Assembly: GCF_917563885.1 (NCBI RefSeq)
Contig: NZ_CAKJTG010000003.1
Coordinates: 1 to 64,000 of the forward strand
Reading direction: 5' to 3'
From: Pseudoneobacillus rhizosphaerae
Lineage (GTDB): Bacteria > Bacillota > Bacilli > Bacillales > Cytobacillaceae
DNA: 64,000 bases
The first letter of the stretch is position 1. Every line of letters starts with the position of its first letter. Below the pieces are notes generated by a model. The model worked only from the letters and a program-made list of their open reading frames with translations, was not told the DNA's origin and did no database searches. A program made the translations under genes and the position numbers. Shown here in pieces: positions 55,360 through 63,812 of the stretch.

Positions 55360-55955
55360 GCCTAAAAAGCTTAAGTATCTTGCTCTTGTCCACTCCATTC
55401 TTTCAATTGTTGATTAGTAGGTAAGTGTAATGAGTTTTTGTTATGTCAGTGCCTGACCCATAGCTATTAGTACATGGTGTTTAGGGACACGGTATTGTAT
55501 CCCACCTTTTTGGGAAATGGAACCTGTCCCTTTTAGTACTTTCTAATTATTTTCTACGTTCTTTCCTTTAACCGCTCAGGTAGATTCTGAATCGATTACA
55601 CGACTATATCTAACTTTGATTCAATTCGATAAAGCAAGTATAACGTCACGACAATGGGAAAACCTACCTCGCTGATTAGCGGGACGAACTGTTCCATTCA
55701 GATTGCCTCCTTTCATTGAAATGCGGAAGTGCCCGTTTAATGCCCTATGGACTGGAGCTCTCTTGACTGAGATATAGGAAACACGAAGAGCGCACTTTGC
55801 TCTTCGATGTTGACTTATCTTCGGTCATGTAAAAATCCAAAAACCGATTTTTACTCGGAGAGTGAAGTCCACTAGGCATTGGGCGCTGTAGCTGGACACT
55901 GCTCAAAGTCAAAAATTTTACAAAAAAGACTGACCTCATTACTGAAGCCAGCCTC
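55360..55955. other. non-coding stretch with structured intergenic repeats
   Basis: About 600 bases with no supported gene. AGGGACACGG (55492) and CCTGTCCCT (55532) form an inverted repeat of the GGGACAGG type. A 23-nt hairpin CGAAGAGC/GCTCTTCG is at 55784-55806. A block with AAAAATCCAAAAACCGATTT and GCGCTGTAGCTGGACACTGC (55830-55905) has the look of the larger intergenic repeats common in Bacillus genomes. An undetected structured RNA is possible. Confidence 0.45.
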
Positions 55956-55963
55956 TATACCGG

Positions 55964-56182
55964 TTAAACGATTTCATAATCTGTTACTTCACGTTCAATA
56001 ACTCGTGCTCCTTTTACAGAGACAAGATTTCCTGTAGGGGAGAAGAAAACTCCAGCAGCAATAATCTGATTCATAGAATCTTTCACTGTAGCAATCTCAA
56101 TCGGTTCCTTCGGATTATCAATTGTGATGCGAGCCGTTCCGCCCATCTCTGTTGCGAATTGAAGTTCTAATGTTTTCGCCAT
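55964..56182 (-). CDS. DUF2922-family small protein
   Basis: 72 residues: MAKTLELQFATEMGGTARIT, then a C-terminal half with SVKGARVIEREVTDYEIV. The beta-rich small fold and the pairing with a DUF1659 gene are characteristic of Firmicutes. Function unknown. AAGGAGG is eight bases before the ATG at 56182, preferred over a GTG three codons upstream. It lies 37 bases after the DUF1659 gene and forms an operon with it. Confidence 0.85.
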   Translation of the reverse strand: MAKTLELQFATEMGGTARITIDNPKEPIEIATVKDSMNQIIAAGVFFSPTGNLVSVKGARVIEREVTDYEIV

Positions 56183-56219
56183 ACCTTTCACCTCCTTTTG
56201 GAAAAATCAATAAGGATTA

Positions 56220-56438
56220 TTACGCCATAATGTCAGAGCGGTCTGTACGTTCCACGGTGTAAAGTGGATCCTTACATAAAGCACCAAGAGCTTGTGCTGC
56301 CTGATAAATCTGACCCGCGGTTGCTTCATGCTTCAAATTGCTATACATCTTCCCTTTGAAAATCGGTTCTCCTTTCTCATTCACTCCTGTTTCAAACACC
56401 AAACGTAAATTCGAATCTACTAGAGTAGCTTGTGCCAT
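56220..56438 (-). CDS. DUF1659-family small protein
   Basis: 72 residues: MAQATLVDSNLRLVFETGVN, a KGKMYSNLKHEATAGQIYQA helix region and a terminal VERTDRSDIMA. This is the standard DUF1659 pattern (LxLxFETGxxxxGxPxxKxK). Function unknown. AAAGGAGGTG precedes the ATG at 56438; the longer start overlaps it. First gene of the DUF1659-DUF2922 pair. Confidence 0.85.
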   Translation of the reverse strand: MAQATLVDSNLRLVFETGVNEKGEPIFKGKMYSNLKHEATAGQIYQAAQALGALCKDPLYTVERTDRSDIMA

Positions 56439-56797
56439 GTTTGCCTCACCTCCTTTCACCTTCTATATACAAATAAAAGGTGGGGAAGGACAGGGTGAGA
56501 TGAATTTTAATAAATATTTAATGAATAAGGTCATTGGTAATCCTTTGAAGTTCTACTTAAGAAACATGTTGTTGGCATTTAATTAATGTAAGTTTTGGCA
56601 GTATGTTTATTAAACTGAATGAAACATATTGCATAAAAAAGTTGTATAAGCACTAATATATATACATAAATGTATTGCTGCAGTTATGGAAGTAACGACG
56701 CAGTAGAGTTAAAAGTGTTATGGTAAACTTTGTAAGCGTGATATACTAATTAGTAAAATATCAAATGGTTAAACCATTTGGGTAAGGGGTTATTGAG
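56439..56797. other. intergenic, nothing recognised
   Basis: Divergent region between the DUF1659 pair and the YesK-like gene. Apart from the palindrome ATGGTTAAACCAT near 56765 nothing stands out. Confidence 0.4.
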
Positions 56798-57061
56798 ATG
56801 GATATTTTTATACCAATTGGCTTAGGATTTTTTATAAATTTATTAGTTTTTATTATTTCTAAGAGTCTAAAACAAACTAATAATAAGTCATTACTAATAT
56901 GCTTGTATGCCGTTTTAGTATTTCTTCTATCATCCTTCATTATCGGTTCTTGGTTGGGGATGGGAATAGGCGTGATTAGTTCAGGTATGCTAATTTTCGT
57001 GATTTTGATAGGAATTGTTATCGCAATAATTCCTCGTAAAAAATTTATGATATTTAACTAA
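56798..57061 (+). CDS. small YesK-like membrane protein
   Basis: 87 residues with three transmembrane helices (res 3-22, 32-52, 57-80) and a short basic loop between the first two (SKSLKQTNNKS). The glycine-rich SFIIGSWLGMGIGVISSG resembles YesK-family proteins of Bacilli, which have no known function. AAGGGG precedes the ATG; a small palindrome lies about 30 bases upstream. Single gene. Confidence 0.6.
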   Translation: MDIFIPIGLGFFINLLVFIISKSLKQTNNKSLLICLYAVLVFLLSSFIIGSWLGMGIGVISSGMLIFVILIGIVIAIIPRKKFMIFN

Positions 57062-57315
57062 CGAAGGCTTTACCTAAACAAAGAAATAGTTTTAAAAGCT
57101 TAAATTATGCAAGTTTTTATACATTACTCGTTAGATAGTAGCGTCAGAAAATTGCGGATTTACAGCGCTAAGGAAAGTTTCTCCATAAAAAATAGCCGAT
57201 TCCAAGGAATCGACTGTTAAATTAAAGCACCTGTTAGTGAAAAATAATTATTTTTTCATCATACGAATTTTATAGAGTTATGACTATTTTTATTTTGCCT
57301 CTAAGTTCTAGGGGC
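57062..57315. other. intergenic with a small hairpin
   Basis: CGATTCC-AA-GGAATCG near 57193-57208 may serve as terminator of the upstream gene, although the T-run is poor. Confidence 0.35.
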
Positions 57316-58212
57316 TTACTCACCTACCATACCATCCTTATCAGCATCGTGCATATATGGGTATAACCAATGATCACTCGTTATCGGCATGCTGAAACCG
57401 GCATCTTTCGCTTCTTTAATGGTCACCTTTCCATTACTGTTTGTATCAACTTTAGAAATATCACCAGTTGTACTTGGATTAGTTGAAGCCTTACCGCCTG
57501 TTAAACCGAGCGATGCGTTTATATCATCTGGATTCACATTATCAAATTTATCAACGATTTCGTTCCCCCTTAATGTATAGGTGTACTGATAACTTGAAGG
57601 AATCTGCGTTTTTGTATTCGGATATGTGATTATGGCTTCAAAATTAGTGCCTCCACCTGCTTTGCGAATTGCGTCTTCCATATAAGCTTGGTCACCATGC
57701 CGGTTGAGTGTACTATCTTGTGGGGTGATATTATAAGCATTTGATACCCCGCCGAGAGAATCAGCAATGACATGTCCTTCATCTAAAACGGGACTTTCGA
57801 CACCAGGCACCTTTGCCTCATCAGCGTAGTATCTGCCAGACGATAACACAGGTTCTTTAAGGTCATCTTGTAAAATGATTTCGTCAGCGATGACACGGAC
57901 TAATTGCCCGTATTCATTCGTAAATGCCCAATATTCACGGTCTCCATATCCAATATCAACGACGACGTTAGGTTTACGATATCCAGATAAGTCACCACCA
58001 TCAACTTCAATAAGTTTGTATCCTGAAAACAGTTCATTATTTGGTTGGGTTGGTGTTTCCTCCGCAACCGTAGTGACAGTTTCTTCTTTTTCATTATTCT
58101 TATTTGATTCAACTGTTTCTACATCTATATTGGATGTATCTTCTATGTTGCTACAACCAACCATAGAGATGATCGTTAAAAGTAAGATTAAATAATTCAT
58201 TTTCTTTTTCAT
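57316..58212 (-). CDS. lipoprotein DNA/RNA non-specific endonuclease with Ca2+-binding tail
   Basis: 298 residues. Signal peptide with lipobox ISMVGC (C20 lipidated). After a Glu/Thr-rich linker, res 85-215 form a DNA/RNA non-specific endonuclease domain: catalytic DEGHVIADSLGG (H at about 147), then NAYNITPQDSTLNRHG with the metal-binding Asn. C-terminal VDTNSNGKVTIKEAKDAGF is an EF-hand-like loop, and HDADKDGMVGE resembles an Excalibur-type Ca2+ loop. The enzyme would be anchored on the outer face of the membrane, acting on environmental DNA. It has AGGAGAG before the ATG. Confidence 0.85.
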   Translation of the reverse strand: MKKKMNYLILLLTIISMVGCSNIEDTSNIDVETVESNKNNEKEETVTTVAEETPTQPNNELFSGYKLIEVDGGDLSGYRKPNVVVDIGYGDREYWAFTNEYGQLVRVIADEIILQDDLKEPVLSSGRYYADEAKVPGVESPVLDEGHVIADSLGGVSNAYNITPQDSTLNRHGDQAYMEDAIRKAGGGTNFEAIITYPNTKTQIPSSYQYTYTLRGNEIVDKFDNVNPDDINASLGLTGGKASTNPSTTGDISKVDTNSNGKVTIKEAKDAGFSMPITSDHWLYPYMHDADKDGMVGE

Positions 58213-58336
58213 TTTAGACTCTCCTATAATAGTTTCATACTTTTTATTTTAAAAACGATGACTTTCAACGTATTCTAAAATCTTACCATAAAAAAACTAA
58301 TGTCAATTAAATTATCCTGCGTCGTTAGCAAAGCAA

Positions 58337-58395
58337 GTGCCAGGCACCACTCGCGGACAATTTTACCTGAAATTTCCACGTTAGGTGCCTGGCAC
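58337..58395. repeat. GTGCCAGGCAC-family palindrome (type A, complete)
   Basis: Arms GTGCCAGGCAC (58337) and GTGCCTGGCAC (58385), core with CTCGCGGACAATTTTACCTG. It ends where the exonuclease fragment begins. Confidence 0.85.
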
Positions 58396-58684
58396 TATTT
58401 AATTGTATTCGGGGATAGGTGGTTTCCATACCTTAACTCAACTTTTTAATGATTTAAAAATAAGTAGCTGTTATCACCGTTTTTACCATGAAGATTTTGG
58501 TCAGGAGAGTATAGCAACTTATTTTCACCAAAGAAAAAGTCAATTACCCTTCCATATTGATTATTGTTTTGTATCAAGAAGTATTTTAGAAGACATAAAG
58601 GAATTTTACATTGGAAAATCGAAGGATTGGATAGAGGTAAGTGACCACTTCCCTTTGATTTTAGAAATTGAAAAGATAATTTAA
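58396..58684 (+). pseudogene. 3' fragment of an endonuclease/exonuclease/phosphatase-family gene
   Basis: About 90 codons; recognisable from residue 15 on: LTQLFNDLKISSCYHRFYHE, then LPFHIDYCFVSRSIL, KDWIEVSDHFPLILEIE. The final SDHFP carries the catalytic histidine of this phosphoesterase fold, but the earlier motifs (N-term Asn, E, D-x-N) are absent. The fragment starts directly behind a complete palindromic repeat, with no ribosome binding site. It is thus a truncated gene; not related by position to the other family member at 32969. Confidence 0.75.
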
Positions 58685-58698
58685 GGAGGTATTTTTCA

Positions 58699-58935
58699 AT
58701 GACGCAAAATGAAGTTATTATTGAGGCTTTAGAAGCCCTCGGTGGGGAAGGGACCATCAAAGAAGTCTGTGCTTGGATGGATGAGATGTATCCAAACAGA
58801 TGGAAGGATTATGGAACGGCCATGGCAGATATGGTACCTGTTTATCTTGGTGGAAATAATACGTCTAATGTAAAGGATGAACTACGTATACTTGAAAGAA
58901 TGGCACTAGGGCGATACCGATTGATTTATAAGTAA
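58699..58935 (+). CDS. small winged-helix (HARE-HTH-like) protein
   Basis: 78 residues: MTQNEVIIEALEALGGEGTI, KEVCAWMDEMYPNRWKDYGT, and LERMALGRYRLIYK. The layout (helix, GGEGTIKEV, tryptophan-containing helix, final GRYRL wing) resembles HARE-HTH domains associated with restriction and DNA-modification proteins. TTAAGGAGG is upstream of the ATG. The restriction-like gene starts 18 bases downstream, so it may be its DNA-binding partner. Confidence 0.65.
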   Translation: MTQNEVIIEALEALGGEGTIKEVCAWMDEMYPNRWKDYGTAMADMVPVYLGGNNTSNVKDELRILERMALGRYRLIYK

Positions 58936-58953
58936 ATAGTATGGGGTGATAAG

Positions 58954-59787
58954 TTGGATTATCAGAATCGAGTAAAAGAACATTTGGCCGATTATAAACA
59001 AAATGTACTATGTATTTCAGAAAATGGCATTTGGAAGAGAAATCAAAAAGAGTATTCGCATATTTTGCCGGTTGAACAATATCATTTGAACTTGTTATGG
59101 AATTATCGTGAAGCCCTTATGGCATACATAGAAGCGCAACGAATTAAACTTCACCAAGACTTTCACCATTTGAACTCCTCACAAGCAGCGTGCTTAAACT
59201 TTTTCTATCCATTAATTCAAGAAAATCAAATATATTTACTGCTTCTATTGCTAGGGGTAGAAGGTGAAGGTGTAGACCAGTGTGAATTTGAAAAAGTCAT
59301 AATTAACGAGGAAGGAACTAATTTTGATTTTTATATAAAATTACAATCTGGTAGACAGCTATTTTTTGAAATTAAATTTAGTGAAAATGAATTTGGAAAA
59401 GTTAAAGACGAGGATAAGTACCGCCAAAAATATGAAGCAGTTTATAAGGATAGGCTTGCCGGAAAATTGAAATCGGGTCTATCAGAATATCAAACTTTAA
59501 TACAGAATTATCAATTGCTCCGGAACATTTCATATGTTAGTGATGAAAACTAGGATTTGCTCATTATTATATGCCCAACTGAAAACAAGAAGCTTCATAA
59601 GGAATATGGGTATGTGGTGGATAATGTCATTGTTCCGAGTTTGCACAATAAGGTTCGGATGATTACTTGGGAGACGTTGTTAGAAGAGATGGCTGCCTTG
59701 TTGCAGAATACTAGTAAAGTTCCTGATCGTTTAGTTGAACATTATGAGAAGTTTGGGGAGAAATACGTTTTAACCTCAAAAAACTAG
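58954..59787 (+). pseudogene. PGN_0703-like restriction endonuclease split by an in-frame TAG
   Basis: TTG at 58954 behind GGGGTGAT. The first frame (199 codons) has a PD-(D/E)XK core: the acidic NFDFYIKLQSGRQLFFEIKF (D...E-x-K) at about 128-147. It ends at TAG (59551-59553), but the same frame carries on for 78 more codons (LLIIICPTENKKLHKEYGY, IVPSLHNKVRMITWETLL) to 59787, the expected C-terminal part of PGN_0703-type nucleases. A single base change explains the break. The first part retains all catalytic residues, so a truncated protein could still fold. Next to a small HARE-HTH gene. Confidence 0.75.
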
Positions 59788-59902
59788 AGATGAGTTTCAG
59801 GCCAAGTGGTATTATTCTTCATCGTAATTGAGGTAAACATTTTATCTAATTCTTGCTTAGGTGCAAAATGGGTAAATATCTAGTGTAATGAGGTGTCGTA
59901 GT

Positions 59903-60913
59903 ATGAGTAATAAAGTTCAAGAATCCGAATTCTCCAATCGTAAAAGACTATTTCTTCTAATGGAGATATTAAAAAAATATACAGATATCAATCATCAACT
60001 TACGCTTCAAGAAATAGTTGAATTATTTGAGGATGACTTTGGGATTGTGGTTAATCCTGTTGGACTAAGGAATGATTTAAAAGAATTAGAAAAAATAGAT
60101 GCATTTGCAGTGATTTTTGATAGAGAAGCGAACGGTTTACCGACCTATTATAGCTATCAAAATCGCCCCTTTGAAACTCATGAGCTACGTCTAATGATTG
60201 ATGCCATTTCCTCTGCAAAATTTATTACAAAGATAGATACAGAAAAAATAATTGAAAAACTAAAGAAGTTAACAAGTGTGTACCAAGCACCACAGCTAGA
60301 AAACCGGATTGTCCTATCAGAACATAATAAATCTGAGAATCGGAATGTTAAATACATTATTAGTGATTTACACGAGGCGGTTTCGGCAAAGAGAATTATT
60401 GAATTCCAGTATGTACGTTACAACACCAATAAGGAATTTGTATTAAGTAATAATGGGGATGTTTATCGCGTCAAACCCTATGGACTAGTTTGGAATAATG
60501 ATTACTATTACTTGATTGGAGAATATGTTCCGAAAAGAGAGATCAGGCATTATCGTATCGATCGAATCTATAAAAATATTACAAAAACGGAAGAAACTTT
60601 TCTGCCTGACAAAAACTTTAATATTACTCAGTATACAGAGAAACTTTTTCATATGTATGCAGGGGAAGAAACTACTATTGAACTGGAATTTTCATCAAGT
60701 CTAATAAATGTTGTTATAGACCGATTTGGAAGAAAAGCGGATATACGTTCCATAGACGAATCAAGATTCAAATTGTTCACAAAAGGGATAATTAGTGAAG
60801 GATTGGTCCGTTGGATTTTAACTTGGGGAAGTGAAGCCAAGGTTTTGTATCCGCCTATGCTTGTTGAGCGTTTAAAGATTGAAACAGAGAAATTGTATCA
60901 TATTTACCGATAA
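59903..60913 (+). CDS. WYL-domain HTH regulator
   Basis: 336 residues. N-terminal winged helix (RKRLFLLMEILKKYTDINHQ, LTLQEIVELFEDDFGI, GLRNDLKELEKI), the WYL domain around 160-215 (AVSAKRIIEFQYVRYNTNKE, VKPYGLVWNNDYYYLIGEYV, RHYRIDRI), and a C-terminal WCX-like extension. WYL regulators of this size are frequent in defence islands, where they sense nucleic acid or nucleotide signals. I chose the ATG at 59903 because GAGGTG is six bases upstream; an ATG five codons earlier has none. It has its own downstream terminator. Confidence 0.88.
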   Translation: MSNKVQESEFSNRKRLFLLMEILKKYTDINHQLTLQEIVELFEDDFGIVVNPVGLRNDLKELEKIDAFAVIFDREANGLPTYYSYQNRPFETHELRLMIDAISSAKFITKIDTEKIIEKLKKLTSVYQAPQLENRIVLSEHNKSENRNVKYIISDLHEAVSAKRIIEFQYVRYNTNKEFVLSNNGDVYRVKPYGLVWNNDYYYLIGEYVPKREIRHYRIDRIYKNITKTEETFLPDKNFNITQYTEKLFHMYAGEETTIELEFSSSLINVVIDRFGRKADIRSIDESRFKLFTKGIISEGLVRWILTWGSEAKVLYPPMLVERLKIETEKLYHIYR

Positions 60914-60980
60914 ACCTTGGAAGAAAAAGGATACGTATAACTTTGATTAAATATTTTATTTAAGATAATAATTGATCATC

Positions 60981-61016
60981 AGCACCTACATGTAACACTA
61001 AATGTAGGTGCTTTTT
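60981..61016 (+). terminator. rho-independent terminator
   Basis: Stem AGCACCTACAT/ATGTAGGTGCT followed by TTTTT, after the WYL gene. Confidence 0.9.
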
Positions 61017-61106
61017 CCACCCCTCATAAAATTGTAAAGGGTCAATAAAAATTATCTCATACAATTAAAGTAGTTAAACACAAGGGAGTAAGGGGGAGTT
61101 GGAAAT

Positions 61107-61778
61107 ATGGAGTTTTGGTCAGCGGAACAATTAAGAAAAGAATTTGATGTGATAGCAAGTTTCTATCAAATTGAGGTTGGTAGTATATTGTATCAGTGTA
61201 GAAGCCATGCTGTGATTTTTAGAAAAGGGTATAACAATCAAGGATTTCCTGATGCTATAGTTTGTATGGCTAATCCAGGGGGAGCTCGTCCAGAAGATTC
61301 GTCTTATCAGTTACCAATCATTCAAAATCATTTTGATAAAGTTGCTTATGTAATGTCTAAAGATGATTCAACAATTCGCCAATTACAGAGGCTAATGCAG
61401 AAAATGAACTGGAATGTTATTTCGATTATTAATCTTAGTGATTTAATTTCTGATAATATGGAAGATTTTCAAGTAAAACTAAAACAAGTAGAACAATATT
61501 CTTTTAAGAAACACTCAATTTTTGATGATACTAGATTATTGGAAAGAGAAGCGTTGCTAGATTGTAACAGTAATTATACAAAAATTATTTTAGCATGGGG
61601 TAAGGATTCTAGTATTAATCAGCTGGCATGTGTTGCTATTGGTATTCTTTCAAAAAAAGAAAAGCATTTATTCGGTTTAAAGTATTCAAGTCAAAAATGG
61701 GACTATGCACATCCTTTTCCTCGTAAGAAACAGCGATGTATAGAGTGGCTTAAGAAAATGAGTTTACAATTAAGTTAA
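61107..61778 (+). CDS. DUF1643-like protein
   Basis: 223 residues. The N-terminal CMANPGGARPEDSSYQLP matches the nucleotide-hydrolase-like loop seen in DUF1643 (LNPSTAD...); DDSTIRQLQRLMQKMNWNVI matches its D-P-T-I-R-R...W element, and IILAWGKDSS the later LAWG strand. DUF1643 proteins are of unknown function and occur in accessory and phage regions. AAGGGGGAG lies upstream. The sirtuin fusion follows after 145 bases on the same strand, without a strong terminator between. Confidence 0.75.
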   Translation: MEFWSAEQLRKEFDVIASFYQIEVGSILYQCRSHAVIFRKGYNNQGFPDAIVCMANPGGARPEDSSYQLPIIQNHFDKVAYVMSKDDSTIRQLQRLMQKMNWNVISIINLSDLISDNMEDFQVKLKQVEQYSFKKHSIFDDTRLLEREALLDCNSNYTKIILAWGKDSSINQLACVAIGILSKKEKHLFGLKYSSQKWDYAHPFPRKKQRCIEWLKKMSLQLS

Positions 61779-61923
61779 TCTGAGTGTTTTAATTAAACAA
61801 ATTAAAAGTCAAGGTACCCCTGAAACTATTTTATTTCGAGGTACTTACTCAATAGAGTATATAAATATTGTTAACAAGGTACATTTTGTGCAAACTTTAA
61901 TTCATTGAAGGGATGATGAGAGT

Positions 61924-63036
61924 ATGAATAATGACTGGCAGACAATTATTTCGGTTGGGGTAGAAGGTGGAAGTATCACATTATTGGGAAGAGAACTTCA
62001 ACCAGGAGAGTGGGTTTTTAAAAAATCAATAAATGAGATCAACTTATTTGATGGTGAAGATGAGACGATTCTATCCCCACAACCGACTAGAGAAGTTCGT
62101 ACACTTAAATATCCGTTGCCGGATCCAGATGAGGTAGATTCTTGGGATAGGGCACTTCAACTATTAGATAGATACCCTTGGCCACGTCTTAATCCTCATA
62201 AAGTGCATCCAGCTTTTCGTAAGAAAGTCTGGGGAGCATTACAGAAGATTGGCAAGCAAAGAAAGGAAAATACATTTGATACTTTTCAATTTAATCGTTG
62301 GGTAAGATTGTGTTTTCCAGGCTACTCTATAGAAAAGGTTGTTTTATCCACTTGGCTTCAAAATTCAAAGTATACAACTATACTAACTGGGGCAGGTATG
62401 TCCACTGAATCCAATATTCCTGACTTTCGTTCGAAGGAAGGATGGTGGAAGAATATTGATCCTCGTACGGTTGCAACGACTGAAGCACTTAGGAACAGAT
62501 ATGATTTATTTCACGAATTTTATAGTATGCGGATAAAAGGACTTGAAAATTGTTCTCCACACAAGGGGCATGAAGTCTTAGCTTCTTGGGAACAAAAGGG
62601 CTTGATTCAAGCTATCGCTACACAAAACGTAGATGGATTTCATACTGCTGCAGGTAGTCGCCATGTATATGAACTTCACGGATCCATCCATAAATTTCGA
62701 TGTGATAATTGCTCTTTCTCGTCAAGCAAAGAATTATTTTTAACCAAAGTAGCATGCAGCCATTGCGGCGGAAAGCTTAGGACGGGAATCGTTTTATTTG
62801 GTGAGTCACTACCTGAGACTAATTGGAACTCGTCACTGGAACACATTCGTAAATCTGAGCTAGTTATCGTGATAGGCACTAGCCTTGAAGTCTTTCCTGC
62901 TAGCAGTCTTCCACAGATGACAGATGGAAGAACTGTTTATATCAATTACGAAATGAATGATAACCGTCCTAAATTTGACCTGGTTATTAAAGGTAAAGCG
63001 GGAGAAGTATTGCAACAATTAGAGGAGATTTTGTAG
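61924..63036 (+). CDS. Sir2-family sirtuin fused to an N-terminal accessory domain
   Basis: 370 residues. Res 1-135 form a separate module (ISVGVEGGSITLLGRE, SWDRALQLLDRYPWPRLNPH, VHPAFRKKVWGAL) that, to my memory, usually exists as a stand-alone bacterial protein of about 140 residues and unknown function. Res 138-370 are a complete sirtuin: TGAGMSTES (155-163), TQNVDGFH (233-240), catalytic H252 in ELHGS, zinc cysteines 260, 263, 278 and 281, and IGTSLEV (317-323). Sirtuins use NAD+ to deacylate proteins or ADP-ribosylate; some act in phage defence by NAD+ depletion. GAAGGG lies upstream. A truncated paralogue is at 51739. Confidence 0.88.
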   Translation: MNNDWQTIISVGVEGGSITLLGRELQPGEWVFKKSINEINLFDGEDETILSPQPTREVRTLKYPLPDPDEVDSWDRALQLLDRYPWPRLNPHKVHPAFRKKVWGALQKIGKQRKENTFDTFQFNRWVRLCFPGYSIEKVVLSTWLQNSKYTTILTGAGMSTESNIPDFRSKEGWWKNIDPRTVATTEALRNRYDLFHEFYSMRIKGLENCSPHKGHEVLASWEQKGLIQAIATQNVDGFHTAAGSRHVYELHGSIHKFRCDNCSFSSSKELFLTKVACSHCGGKLRTGIVLFGESLPETNWNSSLEHIRKSELVIVIGTSLEVFPASSLPQMTDGRTVYINYEMNDNRPKFDLVIKGKAGEVLQQLEEIL

Positions 63037-63083
63037 AAGAAGGAAGCGAAGGGATGTTCTCATGCTTTCATACTAAGGTTAAA

Positions 63084-63141
63084 GTGCCAGGCATCACTCG
63101 CGAACAATTTTCTCTAATTGTCCACAGAGGATGCCTGGCAC
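63084..63141. repeat. GTGCCAGGCAC-family palindrome (type A, complete)
   Basis: Arms GTGCCAGGCAT (63084) and ATGCCTGGCAC (63131); core CTCGCGAACAATTTT ... AATTGTCCACAG. It ends ten bases from the stop of the next gene. Confidence 0.85.
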
Positions 63142-63151
63142 TTTTAGTAGG

Positions 63152-63775
63152 CTACCCACCAATAATCTGCACTTCCTCGAACCCCTTTGTTTTCTTAAAA
63201 GACATGGCATGCTGGAAGTTGGTTAAAGCATCAGACGGGTCTAATTGATCGAAATTTAGGTGGTTGACGGTCGGTAAGTCGTATCTAGCTGATAAAATCA
63301 CCACCTTTTCTTCATGTCCCGTCGAGCTGTTTAAGCGATTTTCAAAGACGTGCACATAGACATCGCGAACGGGCAATAAGGCAAACATGTCTCTGGCAAT
63401 TCGTAAGGCACAGCTGCAAACGTAATCCTGAAGTAAATCATAATAGGCTGTTTTGGACATTGCCTTTTCTGAAAGTTTTCCTGTTTTCGTGAGGCTAATA
63501 GCTTTTTCAGGAATGACTTTGGTGGCATTAATTTCAAAGGACACATGGATTTCATTTTCGTCATCTGTGCCAAATTCAAAAGAACTGCCAAACTCGACTA
63601 AATCATCTAATGGTCTAAATTCATCAATAACGATAAAGTAAGCATCAATGTCTTTCTCGAGAACTCGTTTCGCCATCAGATGCATATCGTGCCACTCGGA
63701 CCAGTCAGCTTGGTCCTTTTGTTTGGATGCATAAACTTGATCAATCAAAGTATAAAAAAGTGCTAGGCACCACAA
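63152..63775 (-). CDS. protein of unknown function, probably 5'-truncated
   Basis: 207 codons. From residue about 14 on it reads as a natural soluble protein: DQADWSEWHDMHLMAKRVLE, DAYFIVIDEFRPLDD, DLLQDYVCSCALRIARDMFA, VYVHVFENRLNSSTGHEEKV, DLPTVNHLNFDQLD. I do not recognise the family. The first dozen codons lie inside a palindromic repeat (63760-63807); the TTG start has no ribosome binding site, so the true 5' end is probably lost. Its stop codon lies ten bases from another repeat copy. A native start further in (e.g. at residue 9, TTG) is possible. Confidence 0.6.
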   Translation of the reverse strand: MWCLALFYTLIDQVYASKQKDQADWSEWHDMHLMAKRVLEKDIDAYFIVIDEFRPLDDLVEFGSSFEFGTDDENEIHVSFEINATKVIPEKAISLTKTGKLSEKAMSKTAYYDLLQDYVCSCALRIARDMFALLPVRDVYVHVFENRLNSSTGHEEKVVILSARYDLPTVNHLNFDQLDPSDALTNFQHAMSFKKTKGFEEVQIIGG

Positions 63776-63807
63776 AAAGACAGTTGTCCATTTGTGTTGC
63801 CTAGCAC
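63760..63807. repeat. GTGCCAGGCAC-family palindrome (type B, complete)
   Basis: Arms GTGCTAGGCAC and TTGCCTAGCAC with A and T tracts outside; core AAAAAGACAGTTGTCCATTT. It overlaps the start of the gene at 63152-63775, and its T-run reaches the stop codon of the permease gene, so it may also act as a terminator. Confidence 0.85.
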
Positions 63808-63812
63808 TTTTT

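Noticed and set aside
57875-58195. Plus-strand 106-codon frame over the nuclease gene
   Set aside because: Antisense shadow of the lipoprotein nuclease; text without structure.
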